From assembly GCF_042678485.1 (NCBI RefSeq), contig NZ_JBHTKR010000003.1:124001-188000 (forward strand): 64,000 nt of DNA, in the 5' to 3' direction. This DNA is from Seohaeicola saemankumensis. Lineage in GTDB: Bacteria; Pseudomonadota; Alphaproteobacteria; Rhodobacterales; Rhodobacteraceae. Positions 1 through 8,364 of the stretch are shown one piece after another. Both the position numbers and the translations under genes were made by a program. The notes under the pieces are model-generated. The model did no database searches, was not told the DNA's origin, and saw nothing but the letters and a program-made list of their open reading frames with translations. Within the stretch, counting starts at the first letter, position 1. Every line of letters begins with the position of its first letter.

Positions 1-1
1 C

Positions 2-460
2 GTGATCTATGTCGCCCATGTCTCGGTGCAGCGAGCGCGCCGCGCGGCGGCGGTGTCGGGTGCGCGCTACCCGGCCCATTGCACCGCCATCGGCCGTGTC
101 CTGCTGGCGGCGCTGAGCGAAGACAAGCTGCGCGCCTGGCTGGCGACCGCCGATCTGCGCCGGATGACCGAAAAGACCGTGACCGACCGGCAAGAGCTTG
201 CCCGCATTCTGGAGCAGGTCCGCGCCGATGGCTGGGCCGCAACGGTCGATCAGCTGGACTACGGCATCACGGCGCTGGCGGTGCCGATCCGCGACACGCA
301 AGGGCGTACCATCGCGGCACTGAACAGCTCGGGTTATACCGGCATGGTGACGCCTGACGACCTGCTGCGTGACCGCCTGCCCGCACTGCATGAGGCCGCA
401 TCGCATATCGCCCATGAAATTCGCCGCTTTCCGGTACTGCAATCGGTACTGGGCGGCTGA
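2..460 (+). CDS. IclR-family transcriptional regulator, C-terminal part (gene runs off left edge)
   Basis: The visible 152 residues are the effector-binding half of an IclR regulator; the N-terminal helix-turn-helix lies outside the window. Typical features are the run YPAHCTAIGRVLLAAL (residues 23-38), LRRMTEKTVTD, and the closing ITALAVPIRDTQGRTIAAL segment found in PcaR/PobR-type members. Such proteins usually respond to aromatic acids. The next gene, a MetE-like methyltransferase, starts 55 bases downstream on the same strand, so it may be a target. A link to the pca genes 59 kb away is possible but not shown here. The true start is not visible. Confidence 0.88.
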   Translation: MIYVAHVSVQRARRAAAVSGARYPAHCTAIGRVLLAALSEDKLRAWLATADLRRMTEKTVTDRQELARILEQVRADGWAATVDQLDYGITALAVPIRDTQGRTIAALNSSGYTGMVTPDDLLRDRLPALHEAASHIAHEIRRFPVLQSVLGG

Positions 461-515
461 GCGGCCCGCCCCATTCATACCGGGCCTTCCACCCGACCAA
501 ATCATGAGGACCACA

Positions 516-1541
516 ATGCTGTTTCCCACCTCTCTCGTCGGATCTTACTGCCAGCCGGACTGGCTGATCGATCGTGAAAAGCTGAAAGGCCAGTTTCCGC
601 CGCGCACCCGTGCCAAGGAATTGTGGCGCATCCCCGAAGACCTGCTGCAACAGGCCCAGGATGACGCGACCCTGATCGCCATCCGTGACCAGGAACGCGC
701 GGGGCTGGACATCCTCACCGATGGGGAAATCCGCCGCGAAAGCTATTCCAACCGCTTCGCAACGGCGCTGGAGGGCCTTGACCTCGACAACTACGGCGAG
801 GTGATGACACGGTCCGGCAAACCCGTGCCGGTGCCGCGAATCTCTGGTCCGATCCGGCGCGTCCGCCCGATCGAAGTGGAAGATCTCAAGTTCCTGCGCG
901 CCAATACGGACCGGAAGATCAAGATCACCCTGCCCGGCCCCTTCACCATGTCGCAGCAGGCCCTGAACGAATATTACCCCAGCACCGCTGATGCCGCGAT
1001 GGATTATGCACGTGCTGTCCGCGAAGAGATGGCTGATCTCTTCGCCGCGGGCGCCGATGTGGTGCAGCTGGACGAACCCTGGATGCAGGCCAAACCCGAG
1101 CTGGCCGAAGAATACGGCCTTGCGGCGTTGAACGCCGCCCTGGAAGGCGCTGCGGGCACGACAGCCGTGCACATCTGTTTCGGCTATGCCGCCCTGACGC
1201 AAAGCCGGCCCGACGGTTATTCCTTTTTGCCCCAGATGAAGGATTGCCTCTGCGACCAGATCTCGATCGAGACGGCGCAGGCAAACCTCGATACTTCGGT
1301 GCTGGAAGAGGTGCGCGGCAAGACCATCATCCTGGGCGTGCTGAACCTGGCCGACATGCAGGTCGAGACACCCGAGATCATCGCCCATCGCATCCGCCGC
1401 GCGCTGCCGCATGTGGATGCCGACAAGGTGGTTGTGGCGCCGGACTGCGGGCTGAAATATCTGCCGCGTGACGTGGCCTTCGGCAAGATGAAGGCGATGG
1501 CGGATGGTGCTGCCATCATGCGGGCCGAAATCGGGGGCTAG
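516..1541 (+). CDS. Cobalamin-independent methionine synthase C-domain protein (MetE-like methyltransferase)
   Basis: This 341-residue protein corresponds to only the C-terminal catalytic half of MetE, which transfers a methyl group to homocysteine or a related thiol using zinc. The zinc ligands can be seen: His and Cys in VHICFGY, Glu in ISIETA and Cys in APDCGLKYL. The N-terminal MetE domain is absent, as in the archaeal or 'family II' proteins. The start at 516 is favoured because a GAGGA motif lies five bases upstream; an in-frame ATG at 504 lacks this. Its place next to an IclR regulator suggests a dedicated substrate, for example methyl groups released by demethylation, rather than bulk methionine synthesis. 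That role is inferred. Confidence 0.82.
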   Translation: MLFPTSLVGSYCQPDWLIDREKLKGQFPPRTRAKELWRIPEDLLQQAQDDATLIAIRDQERAGLDILTDGEIRRESYSNRFATALEGLDLDNYGEVMTRSGKPVPVPRISGPIRRVRPIEVEDLKFLRANTDRKIKITLPGPFTMSQQALNEYYPSTADAAMDYARAVREEMADLFAAGADVVQLDEPWMQAKPELAEEYGLAALNAALEGAAGTTAVHICFGYAALTQSRPDGYSFLPQMKDCLCDQISIETAQANLDTSVLEEVRGKTIILGVLNLADMQVETPEIIAHRIRRALPHVDADKVVVAPDCGLKYLPRDVAFGKMKAMADGAAIMRAEIGG

Positions 1542-1628
1542 GCTCAGGGCCGTGATGCCGGACCGATGCGGGCCGGTTTGTGCCCCCCGATGCGCCAGAC
1601 CTGTTGCGCCGAAATCGGGCCGAAGTCG

Positions 1629-1916
1629 TCAGGCCCGATTATCCATGCGCTTGTTGAAGGGACGGATCGAGACCGTCTCCCAGATACCTGCGGCATGGAA
1701 AGGGTCGTTGCGGTGGAATGCCTCGACCTGCGCAAGGCTGTCAGCGTCGACCAGGAACATCGACCCGATCATGGTTTCCTCATCATCCGCCAGCAGCGGG
1801 CCCGAGATCACGATCTTGACCGACGGATTGCTCAGATAGGCCTTATGCGCCGCGTAATGCGCAAGCCGCCTATCGAGAGCTCCCGCATGATCGAGGCAAT
1901 GGATCACGTAATGCAT
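1629..1916 (-). CDS. YciI family protein
   Basis: A 95-residue ferredoxin-like alpha/beta-barrel protein of the YciI/YCII group. The family hallmarks are an early conserved His (MHYVIHCLDH) with a following HYAAHKAYL helix, then SGPLLADD and a distal DPFHAAGIW. The His and Asp residues are thought to form the pocket in this family, whose reaction is mostly unknown. The start was chosen at 1916 because the coding match begins there and GGAG lies about ten bases upstream; a longer reading frame upstream shows no homology. It is convergent with the methyltransferase gene and is probably monocistronic. Confidence 0.8.
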   Translation of the reverse strand: MHYVIHCLDHAGALDRRLAHYAAHKAYLSNPSVKIVISGPLLADDEETMIGSMFLVDADSLAQVEAFHRNDPFHAAGIWETVSIRPFNKRMDNRA

Positions 1917-2673
1917 GGTTTGTTCACTCCGATCAGTCTTTGACAGGCCATGTCGCATGGGTCCTTTTTCGCCCGGCTCAAAGCCGCCCTTACCAGAGGC
2001 GCGGCGCCGGGTGTCATCGCGCGCGTCAAGCCCAGGGACGCCCGTGTTTCGAAGGGTCGAGACGGCATTTGAATGGCCCCTGGTTTCCCGGTCACAAGCC
2101 TGCTTCAGTTTGTGCTCTGTAGCATCGAAGTCAACGGGCGACAGCATGGGGTCTCCCTGCGCTGTCGTCTCGGATGAGGGACAGGCCGGCGCTTTCCAAC
2201 GGCTTCGATCATTGGTTTGGGCGTTCAGAAGAAGCTTGATTTCTCGCTCCCCCCGCGCGTGCAGGGGATCATCGACGTTTCGCAATGAAAGCGGAAACCG
2301 AATGTACATCATCACCGCCAGGCGAATGACCTCGGGGCTCGTCTAGAAGTAAAGGAATGGGGAGTATTTTTGTCATTCCGGGAAGCTACGGAACCGCCCA
2401 GCCCACCTCAAGCTGGTTTGATCTGACAGTGCCGTGAGAGGTCTTCAGGTAGCGGCCCGGGCAAGGTTTTGTCACCGATGGTGGCCAGCCAGCCGCCCTG
2501 TCAAACACAAGCTGATTTGATCTGCTAATGTCCCCGCCAGTCGGGAGCTTAAAACAAGTTGGACGCGCCAACCGTTGCTCAACCCTTGGGTTATGACTCT
2601 AAACTTTACTTGACACATCCACGTGATCCTCTAAGCCAAATGAGCGTAATCATGACACCAACTGGTTTTTAGG
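1917..2673. other. Intergenic region without a convincing gene
   Basis: About 750 bases separate the YciI gene from the first glycosyltransferase. Reading frames on both strands give low-complexity, basic translations without recognisable domains, and none has a good ribosome binding site. The segment contains two near-identical 18-base blocks (listed separately). It marks the change from high-GC core sequence to the AT-richer island that starts near 2.6 kb. It may be decayed mobile-element DNA. Confidence 0.5.
2408..2526. repeat. Two near-identical 18-base blocks
   Basis: Block one at 2408-2425 and block two at 2508-2525 share AAGCTG[G/A]TTTGATCTG with one or two mismatches, as direct repeats about 100 bases apart. 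They sit at the left edge of the AT-rich island. They could be remnants of an insertion element or regulator sites; I cannot tell which. No transposase is visible beside them. Confidence 0.4.
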
Positions 2674-3759
2674 ATGAGGATGGCCATTCCATCTCTTTTG
2701 CCTGTCGTTAGTCGGGCATTTCAAAAATTTAGGCGATACAAGTCGCTCGAAGATAGCGCCGAAAAGACCGTGACGGTTGAACCTCCTGAAACCATGCGGC
2801 TTCCCGAGGCTCTCTACTTGTCGGACCAGCTGGATGATGTGACTGGGACGCATGGCATGGCCGTCAGTCTTGCAGATGAGCTTGAACAGACCGTAGCCCC
2901 GAACCTCCGAAATATTGAAACCCGCGCTTATTTCATTCGAAACGCTGTTATCGGCTATAACCGCATAAGTAGCTGGTCAGGTTTCAAAGACCTGTCGCTT
3001 CGATATGCGCGCAGCAGACCTATGCGCATCACTGAAGAACTTGACGCTGCTGCACTATGCTCGAGTTGGCAGGGAAACGATTATTTTGCTCATTTTCTTG
3101 TCGACGATGCAGCAACACACGCGTTGGCACAAGAATTTGCCAAACCGATTTTTTCCACCATGGATACTCCACGCACTTCGCAGTGCGTGGAGTATCTTGC
3201 CCGGTTTGGTTTTGAATATTCAGAGAAAAACCAAGTCTCTGTTCGCGAACTATGGTTTTTCCAAGACTTTTCGTTAGGACCTGATAAGCGTAGACGTTTG
3301 CAAAAAATGGCTGCGAATGTAAAGGCTGCGACACTTGGATCCCGACCTCGTCCTGGGGCGTTCATTCGTCGTGGCGTAAGGGGCCAAGTCCGTTGCTTGG
3401 ATAATGCAGCTGAGATTGAAGCCTGGTGCATTTCTCAAGGCTTCGTAGTCATCGACCCTGAATACCAGTCCCTCGACGAAATCTGCGGTGCCTTAAAAGA
3501 CGTTCCGATAGTGATAGGGGTTGAGGGCAGCCACCTCGTACACGGCCTTTTCTCCATGGCTGAGAGGGGGATAATAATCTGCATCCAGCCCGCCGACAGA
3601 TTCAATGTAATATTCCGACATTTGTGCGCGGCGCTAAACCTCCAGTGGGGATTTGTCGTAGCTAAGGGAACCGTCAATGGATTCCACCTGGAACTTGATA
3701 AGCTTAAAGCCACGCTCGAACTTTTTCAAAAACGTACTCATTCTGGATTATGGATCTAA
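2674..3759 (+). CDS. GT61-type glycosyltransferase (DUF563-like), copy 1
   Basis: A 361-residue protein resembling the glycosyltransferase family 61 / DUF563 group used in capsule, exopolysaccharide and O-chain synthesis. The C-terminal half carries the recognisable core: FIRRGVRGQVRCLDN, then IDPEYQSLDEICGAL, then VIGVEGSHLVHGLF, where the EGSxxxH segment is the family signature. The gene at 5287 encodes a divergent paralogue with the same core. An alternative start at 2680 would put AGGA five bases upstream and may be the real one. No signal peptide or membrane segment is evident, so it should act in the cytoplasm. The base composition is clearly lower in GC than the flanks. Confidence 0.72.
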   Translation: MRMAIPSLLPVVSRAFQKFRRYKSLEDSAEKTVTVEPPETMRLPEALYLSDQLDDVTGTHGMAVSLADELEQTVAPNLRNIETRAYFIRNAVIGYNRISSWSGFKDLSLRYARSRPMRITEELDAAALCSSWQGNDYFAHFLVDDAATHALAQEFAKPIFSTMDTPRTSQCVEYLARFGFEYSEKNQVSVRELWFFQDFSLGPDKRRRLQKMAANVKAATLGSRPRPGAFIRRGVRGQVRCLDNAAEIEAWCISQGFVVIDPEYQSLDEICGALKDVPIVIGVEGSHLVHGLFSMAERGIIICIQPADRFNVIFRHLCAALNLQWGFVVAKGTVNGFHLELDKLKATLELFQKRTHSGLWI

Positions 3760-4928
3760 TGAAACGCTTGGACTTTCTCATGTTAGAGGAACAGGACACC
3801 GTTCCGTTCAATCGGATGCCCATAACCGGGTATGAAGAAGAACAACTTATATATGCGTTGAATCTACTTAAAAGCCCTCACTCCAAAGAGCATTTGAACA
3901 GATGCCAAGAATGGTTTGAGAAGGAACTGGGATGTGTCCGCGCTCTTTTAACGCCTTCTTGCACGCATTCGCTTGAGATGGCTGCGCTGCTTCTGGATAT
4001 CCAAGAGGGTGATGAAGTTATTATGCCCTCTTACACTTTCGTTTCGACTGCAAATGCTTTTGTGATGCGCGGAGCGCGGATCACCTTTGTCGATATCCGC
4101 CCCGATACAATGAATATCGATGAGACCAAGATAGAGGCCGCGATCAACGAAAGAACACGAGCCATCGTTGTGATGCACTATGCCGGGGTGGCTTGTGACA
4201 TGGATGCGATCATGGAGCTTGCCGGCAAACACAAACTGATTGTGATCGAGGATGCCGCGCAAAGCGTGATGGCAAGCTGGCACGGTCGGCCTTTGGGCAC
4301 AATCGGTGCCGTTGGCGCCATTTCATTTCATGAAACCAAGAACTTGAGCTCCGGCGGGGAGGGAGGCTTGACCATAGTTAACAATCCTGCGCTGATTGAA
4401 CGGGCTGAGATCATTTGCGAAAAAGGTACCAATCGCAAAAGCTTCCTGAATGGTGAAGTAGACAAGTACTCTTGGGTGGACTTGGGAAGTTCTTACTTGA
4501 TGAACGAAATAAGCGCCGCTTTTCTTTGGGCGCAGATCACGGCGCGGGACCAAATTTACGCCAGCCGAATGGCTATTCACGATACTTACAGTAAAGAATT
4601 AAGAGATCTATGCACAGATGGTCGAATAGAAGTGCAGAGTTTTCCTCCGGGTACTTCGCACAACGCGCATATGTTCTATATAAAGCTTCGTGATATGAGT
4701 GAACGTAATGCCATGATGCGATGGTTGAATTCGAGAGGCATTAAGGCGCCGTTCCACTATCATCCGCTTCATTCCTCGCAGGCCGGACGAAAATTCGGTC
4801 GCTTCAATGGGGTTGACCGGTATACGACAACTGAAAGCGAGCGACTTTTGCGGCTGCCACTTTTCTATAAAATGAACAGCAATCAGGTTGAGCGTGTGAT
4901 AACAGCGGTAAAAGAGTTCTTGCTTTGA
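3750..4928 (+). CDS. wecE: dTDP-4-amino-4,6-dideoxygalactose transaminase (WecE/RffA type)
   Basis: A PLP-dependent sugar aminotransferase of the DegT/DnrJ/EryC1 superfamily. The similarity to enterobacterial WecE extends end to end: LLTPSCTHSLEMAALLLDIQ, GDEVIMPSYTFVSTANAF, DTMNIDE and ESERLLRLPLFY are nearly identical to what I recall of that protein. The catalytic lysine is in HETKNLSSGGEGG (about Lys197). It converts dTDP-4-keto-6-deoxyglucose to dTDP-Fuc4N for surface polysaccharide. Its start overlaps the end of the glycosyltransferase gene; an ATG at 3759 overlapping the stop as TAATG would couple translation, and one at 3780 is also possible. No rml genes are present in the window to supply its substrate. 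Confidence 0.88.
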   Translation: MDLMKRLDFLMLEEQDTVPFNRMPITGYEEEQLIYALNLLKSPHSKEHLNRCQEWFEKELGCVRALLTPSCTHSLEMAALLLDIQEGDEVIMPSYTFVSTANAFVMRGARITFVDIRPDTMNIDETKIEAAINERTRAIVVMHYAGVACDMDAIMELAGKHKLIVIEDAAQSVMASWHGRPLGTIGAVGAISFHETKNLSSGGEGGLTIVNNPALIERAEIICEKGTNRKSFLNGEVDKYSWVDLGSSYLMNEISAAFLWAQITARDQIYASRMAIHDTYSKELRDLCTDGRIEVQSFPPGTSHNAHMFYIKLRDMSERNAMMRWLNSRGIKAPFHYHPLHSSQAGRKFGRFNGVDRYTTTESERLLRLPLFYKMNSNQVERVITAVKEFLL

Positions 4929-5286
4929 ATGACCTAAAATCGTGTATCAACTACTCTTGCGACGTTCTATTTCTGCCTTATCGGCCATCGTGACAGCAGC
5001 TTTACCTTGGCAAACTTACACCAAACGCGTCCTCTCTTCCTTTGAAACGCTTCAATCACCAAACGGTGGGATCAAACAGCTAAAACGGCGCTGCATCATC
5101 GAATGAAAATCAATAATTTATTGTTTTTTCCAACAGGGTTTTACAATCATGAATATAGAAAGTGAAAAACTGATCGAACCTGCCCATAAACGGTGATCCT
5201 TGGTTGGTCCTACTACCACCTGCGAAGGAAGGTGAAAAATCTTCTGTCTGTCGAATACCTGATTTTCCAGATTTTCGGAGTGAAAA
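4929..5286. other. AT-rich intergenic region between wecE and the second GT61 gene
   Basis: About 360 bases without a credible coding frame. The composition is clearly lower in GC than the core genome. A CGGAG ribosome binding site at 5276-5280 belongs to the next gene. The spacing suggests that the second glycosyltransferase has its own promoter, but I see no box strong enough to name. Confidence 0.45.
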
Positions 5287-6348
5287 GTGCCTATTAACCG
5301 CAGCATTAGTTTCAGGCCGCTGACCCAGTTGATTTTCCAGCGCCTGGGTTTAGATCGGTCCGCCGCTGAGTCCGCAGCAGAGACTGTTATTATCTGCCCT
5401 CATGAAGAAAACTTGGTCGCTCAGGCTTTTTATCTGGAGGGGCAACTCGATCGAGTAACAGGCGTTTCCGAAAACAACTCTTTCGAACTCGAAAAGACAC
5501 GCATTACTCAGAGGGTGCGCAGGGATGATGCGACCGTTGCCTACCGGATCGACAATTGCGTCTTTTCAAGTGGGCGGCTTCTTACACACCGAATGCAGGA
5601 TCGGCAAGGCGGACGGCGCAAACGGAAGCCCCTTGCTTCAATTACGGACACACTGGAGACTGCCGTACTCCCGATGTCGCACTACGCGACTTTTTACTTT
5701 GGACATATGGTTATTGACGGAGGTGCTTCCTCACTTTTGGCACCGGAGTTTGGAAAGAGTTATATCGACACCCAAGTGGCCAAGGGTATGGGCGGACACG
5801 CTGCACGCTACTGGGATCTCTTCAACCTAAAGTACACTGCCGTTGAGGATGTGCGAATACGCCATGCTTGGATCTTCGATGATCGCGGCATGAACAGCCA
5901 CAAGATAGCAAGACTGCGAAAAATGAATTCCCTTGTCCGCACAATACCCGCAGCTCGTTCAGGGCACGGGATCTTTTTTAGAAGGCGCGGCTGGGGTGTC
6001 CATCGCGCGCCCGAAAACGAAGCGCAACTCGAGGACTTTTTTGCAGAAAGAAACTTCGAAATCATCGATCCAGGCGAGATGAGCGTGGATGAGATGGTGC
6101 CACGGATTCGAGAGGCCGACGTTATTATTGGTGTCGAGGGAAGCGGTATGATCCACGGCATGCTCGCTATCCGACCGGACGCCATTGTTGTCATGATGCT
6201 CCCACCATGGCGGCTGAACAATATGATGAAGGATTATGCTGACGGACTCGGCCTGAGGTACGGCTTTGTCGTTGGGGAAGGTGGGGTGGATGGATATTGG
6301 ATTGATCCTGAAGAGATCCTTCGCACCATTGATCTTGCCATCAAATGA
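5287..6348 (+). CDS. GT61-type glycosyltransferase (DUF563-like), copy 2
   Basis: A 353-residue paralogue of the protein encoded at 2674. It shares the layout of an N-terminal region, a middle MSHYATFYFGHMVIDG segment with the conserved histidine, and a C-terminal core of GIFFRRRGWGVHR, IIDPGEMSVDEM and IIGVEGSGMIHGML. It probably adds a sugar to a surface polysaccharide together with the other GT61 protein and WecE. It starts with GTG, and the start is supported by CGGAG six bases upstream. No transmembrane segment is evident. The two GT61 genes flank wecE, which suggests duplication followed by divergence to a different acceptor or linkage. Confidence 0.72.
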   Translation: MPINRSISFRPLTQLIFQRLGLDRSAAESAAETVIICPHEENLVAQAFYLEGQLDRVTGVSENNSFELEKTRITQRVRRDDATVAYRIDNCVFSSGRLLTHRMQDRQGGRRKRKPLASITDTLETAVLPMSHYATFYFGHMVIDGGASSLLAPEFGKSYIDTQVAKGMGGHAARYWDLFNLKYTAVEDVRIRHAWIFDDRGMNSHKIARLRKMNSLVRTIPAARSGHGIFFRRRGWGVHRAPENEAQLEDFFAERNFEIIDPGEMSVDEMVPRIREADVIIGVEGSGMIHGMLAIRPDAIVVMMLPPWRLNNMMKDYADGLGLRYGFVVGEGGVDGYWIDPEEILRTIDLAIK

Positions 6349-6443
6349 TAGCTATCGCAGGAGACCTGACCCAGGTCGCCCCTCGTTGCAGTCGTCACGC
6401 CAAGGTGGATCTATCGCGTATTTGTGCCGCCCCAAGTGCTCGA

Positions 6444-6880
6444 TTAGGCCACTTTGCGTTCGAAGGCGAAGGGGCTTTTCCCTCCCGATGCTGAGTGCCC
6501 TCGACGCGGATTGTAGAAGCCGTTGATGTATTGGAAGATGGCTGTCTCAGCCTGTCGGGGGGTTTCCCAAGGGCGTCGCCAGATCAGCTCGGCCTTGATG
6601 GTTTTGAAGAAGGTCTCGACTGCGGCGTTGTCATAGCAGTTACCCTTGCCGCTCATCGAGCCCCGGACGCCATGCTCGCGCAGGATTTTCTGGTGGTCAT
6701 GCGAACAGTATTGGCTGCCGCGATCACTGTGGAAGATGCAGCCTTTGGGCGGTGGCCGCAGAGCGATTGCCATCTTCAGCGCCCGGATCGCCAGCTCCCG
6801 TTTCATGCAGTTGCTGACGGCCCAACTGATCACGCGCCTTGAATGAAGGCCCAAGATCTGGACAGCGCGATTGATCGGTG
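6444..6880 (-). pseudogene. IS3-family transposase (OrfB) remnant
   Basis: The translation from about 6875 down to 6444 is the C-terminal part of an IS3-type integrase-core transposase: LGLHSRRVISWAVS, then HSDRGSQYCSHD with the second catalytic Asp, then KGNCYDNAAVETFFKTIKAE with the catalytic Glu, ending GGKSPFAFERKVA. The N-terminal third, including the first catalytic Asp, and the upstream OrfA are missing. Upstream of residue 70 the reading frame runs into unrelated DNA. No terminal inverted repeats could be recognised. It is an inactive relic and marks past insertion activity in the island. Confidence 0.85.
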
Positions 6881-6934
6881 GTTGCTTGGGCCTAGGACAC
6901 ATGTCAGTCCTTCGATATTTTGAGGCCAAATCAT

Positions 6935-7381
6935 TTGAGTAAAAACGATCCAGAAAAATCTTATCCAGGTGATAATGCCGCTGTTCAGGACATTTTGAGG
7001 CTAGCAGAAGCATATCATGCGGCTGCCACAGCTCTGTTTCAAAACGCTCAAAGGGGCGCTCCACTTTCCTATGCACCTGCTCGCCTTTGTTCCATTCATG
7101 CGATAGAATTGTGTTTAAACGCTTTTCTGCGCAGCAGGGGCGTTCCCAACAGCGAAATACGTGCTCGGGTGCACAACCTTGCAGACACTACCTTTATAGA
7201 TGCTCTGAGGCTGCGAAAGAAGACGGCCGACCATTTGGTAGCCATGACAGAGAAGCGCGAATATCTGATTTCGCGATATGCACCGGAATTCGTCGAACAG
7301 CACAGTGAGTTGAACAGGCTGACTGCGACACTTAACGAAGTAATGAGCAAAGTAACCAAATACATTTTTCTTGGGCGGTAA
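6935..7381 (+). CDS. Small hypothetical protein, possibly HEPN-like
   Basis: A helical protein of about 148 residues. The segment HAIELCLNAFLRSRGVP followed by RARVHNL looks like a HEPN fold, where an alpha-helix with an R-x(4-6)-H motif often has RNase or nucleotidyltransferase-partner roles. This is a weak resemblance by eye. A TTG start at 6935 is proposed because GAGG lies nine bases upstream; the true start may have been disturbed by the IS3 insertion next to it. The gene is in the low-GC island and has no obvious partner toxin or antitoxin beside it. The reading frame is intact to its stop. Confidence 0.4.
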   Translation: MSKNDPEKSYPGDNAAVQDILRLAEAYHAAATALFQNAQRGAPLSYAPARLCSIHAIELCLNAFLRSRGVPNSEIRARVHNLADTTFIDALRLRKKTADHLVAMTEKREYLISRYAPEFVEQHSELNRLTATLNEVMSKVTKYIFLGR

Positions 7382-7586
7382 GGACTGAAAGCTAGTTCAA
7401 AGTATTAGCCTCGTGGCTGCCTTGTTCGCATCGTCGACCGTTGCCAACATCTGTTGATCTGAAGGGCCATTACTGGCCAGAACAATTGGGCTTATGACAT
7501 CGAGCTTAGAAACCATCTGGGTAAGTGAATGTATCACAGTCTAGGATATCATCGGTTTCTTGAACTGACGGAGGCTCCCGCCGCCC

Positions 7587-7859
7587 ATGCAAGAATTTAA
7601 AGACCAGATCATTCTAGCAGCGCTGCGCTATCAAGAATTCATAGCTATAGCCGCTGGTGTCTTGGTTTTTCTGCTGATGTGGTGGTTGATCGTGAGGCGA
7701 CCGCGACCCAGGATCGAATGCAAGTGGCGGCGTGACCGATCTGTCCAAAGGGCAACCCTCACAAAATGGACCTGCATTAGATGCGGCGCAGATGCGTTCA
7801 CAGCAACAACCAAACGACCAAAGGATTGTAAGAGGCACCTCAAGCCGAAGGCGCTTTAA
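7587..7859 (+). CDS. Small membrane protein with Cys/His cluster
   Basis: A 90-residue protein with one strong transmembrane helix (about residues 16-36, FIAIAAGVLVFLLMWWLIV). A basic cytoplasmic tail follows, with CxxC (WTCIRCGADAF) and later Cys/His residues (DCKRHLK) that could bind zinc. A GGAGG lies upstream of the ATG, though further than usual (about 13 bases). I do not recognise a family. It lies between the HEPN-like gene and the tRNA and is followed by a possible terminator, which supports it being a real transcription unit. Confidence 0.4.
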   Translation: MQEFKDQIILAALRYQEFIAIAAGVLVFLLMWWLIVRRPRPRIECKWRRDRSVQRATLTKWTCIRCGADAFTATTKRPKDCKRHLKPKAL

Positions 7860-7892
7860 AAAAGCTTGCTCGATGACCTATGCCAACAGATC

Positions 7893-7916
7893 GCCCCGCC
7901 GAGAGTGGGGCTTTCT
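7893..7916 (+). terminator. Possible rho-independent terminator
   Basis: A GCCCC/GGGGC stem (7893-7897 with 7907-7911) with a nine-base loop is followed by TTTCTT. It lies 34 bases after the small membrane protein gene. The stem is short, so this is tentative. Confidence 0.4.
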
Positions 7917-8025
7917 TCATAATGACTTCCGACAAATTCCGAGGCAGTCCACGTCAAGGCGGGGGACATTATGGGGGATTCGGCAATCGCTTTCCCATAA
8001 AAATCAGTGACTTAAGGGGTTTAAG

Positions 8026-8115
8026 TGGCGGAGACGATGGGATTCGAACCCACGAGACGGTTTCCCGTCTACTCCCTTAGCAGGGGAGCGCCTTCGACCA
8101 CTCGGCCACGTCTCC
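8026..8115 (-). tRNA. tRNA-Ser(GCU)
   Basis: On the minus strand the sequence folds into a class II tRNA. The acceptor stem is GGAGACG/CGTCTCC, followed by discriminator G and an encoded CCA (8026-8028). The anticodon loop is CTGCTAA, giving anticodon GCU. There is a long variable arm (GTAGACGGGAAACCGTCTC) and a TTCGAATC T-loop. The 3' end faces the AT-rich island at 2.6-8 kb, as expected if the island had integrated into the tRNA 3' end. Confidence 0.97.
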
Positions 8116-8364
8116 GCCGACGGGTGTATCCATCACGCGGGCGGGGGACAAGTGGAAAATCAGCGCAAATGCACATCTGGCGGCCCGTTTGTTGATCCAG
8201 GGGATGCGCGCCGATACCACGGTGCGGGATTGCATCTGCAGGTCACTTGCGGAGCCGTGAACACAGTTCGGCCCTGAATACAGGAACAGTTTGTCGGGGG
8301 CGTAGACAAGATGTCCTGTTTCACCTAGTCAGACCGGGTGGTGTGTGTGAACAGGGATGGTCCC

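Noticed and set aside
1917..2673. Several open frames in this region, including one of about 140 codons on the plus strand
   Set aside because: Composition is typical of shadow frames, with no domain and no suitable ribosome binding site.
2600..8115. A classic tRNA-integrated island with direct repeats
   Set aside because: I looked for a second copy of the tRNA-Ser 3' end near 2-2.7 kb and saw none, and no integrase is present; kept only as an open possibility.
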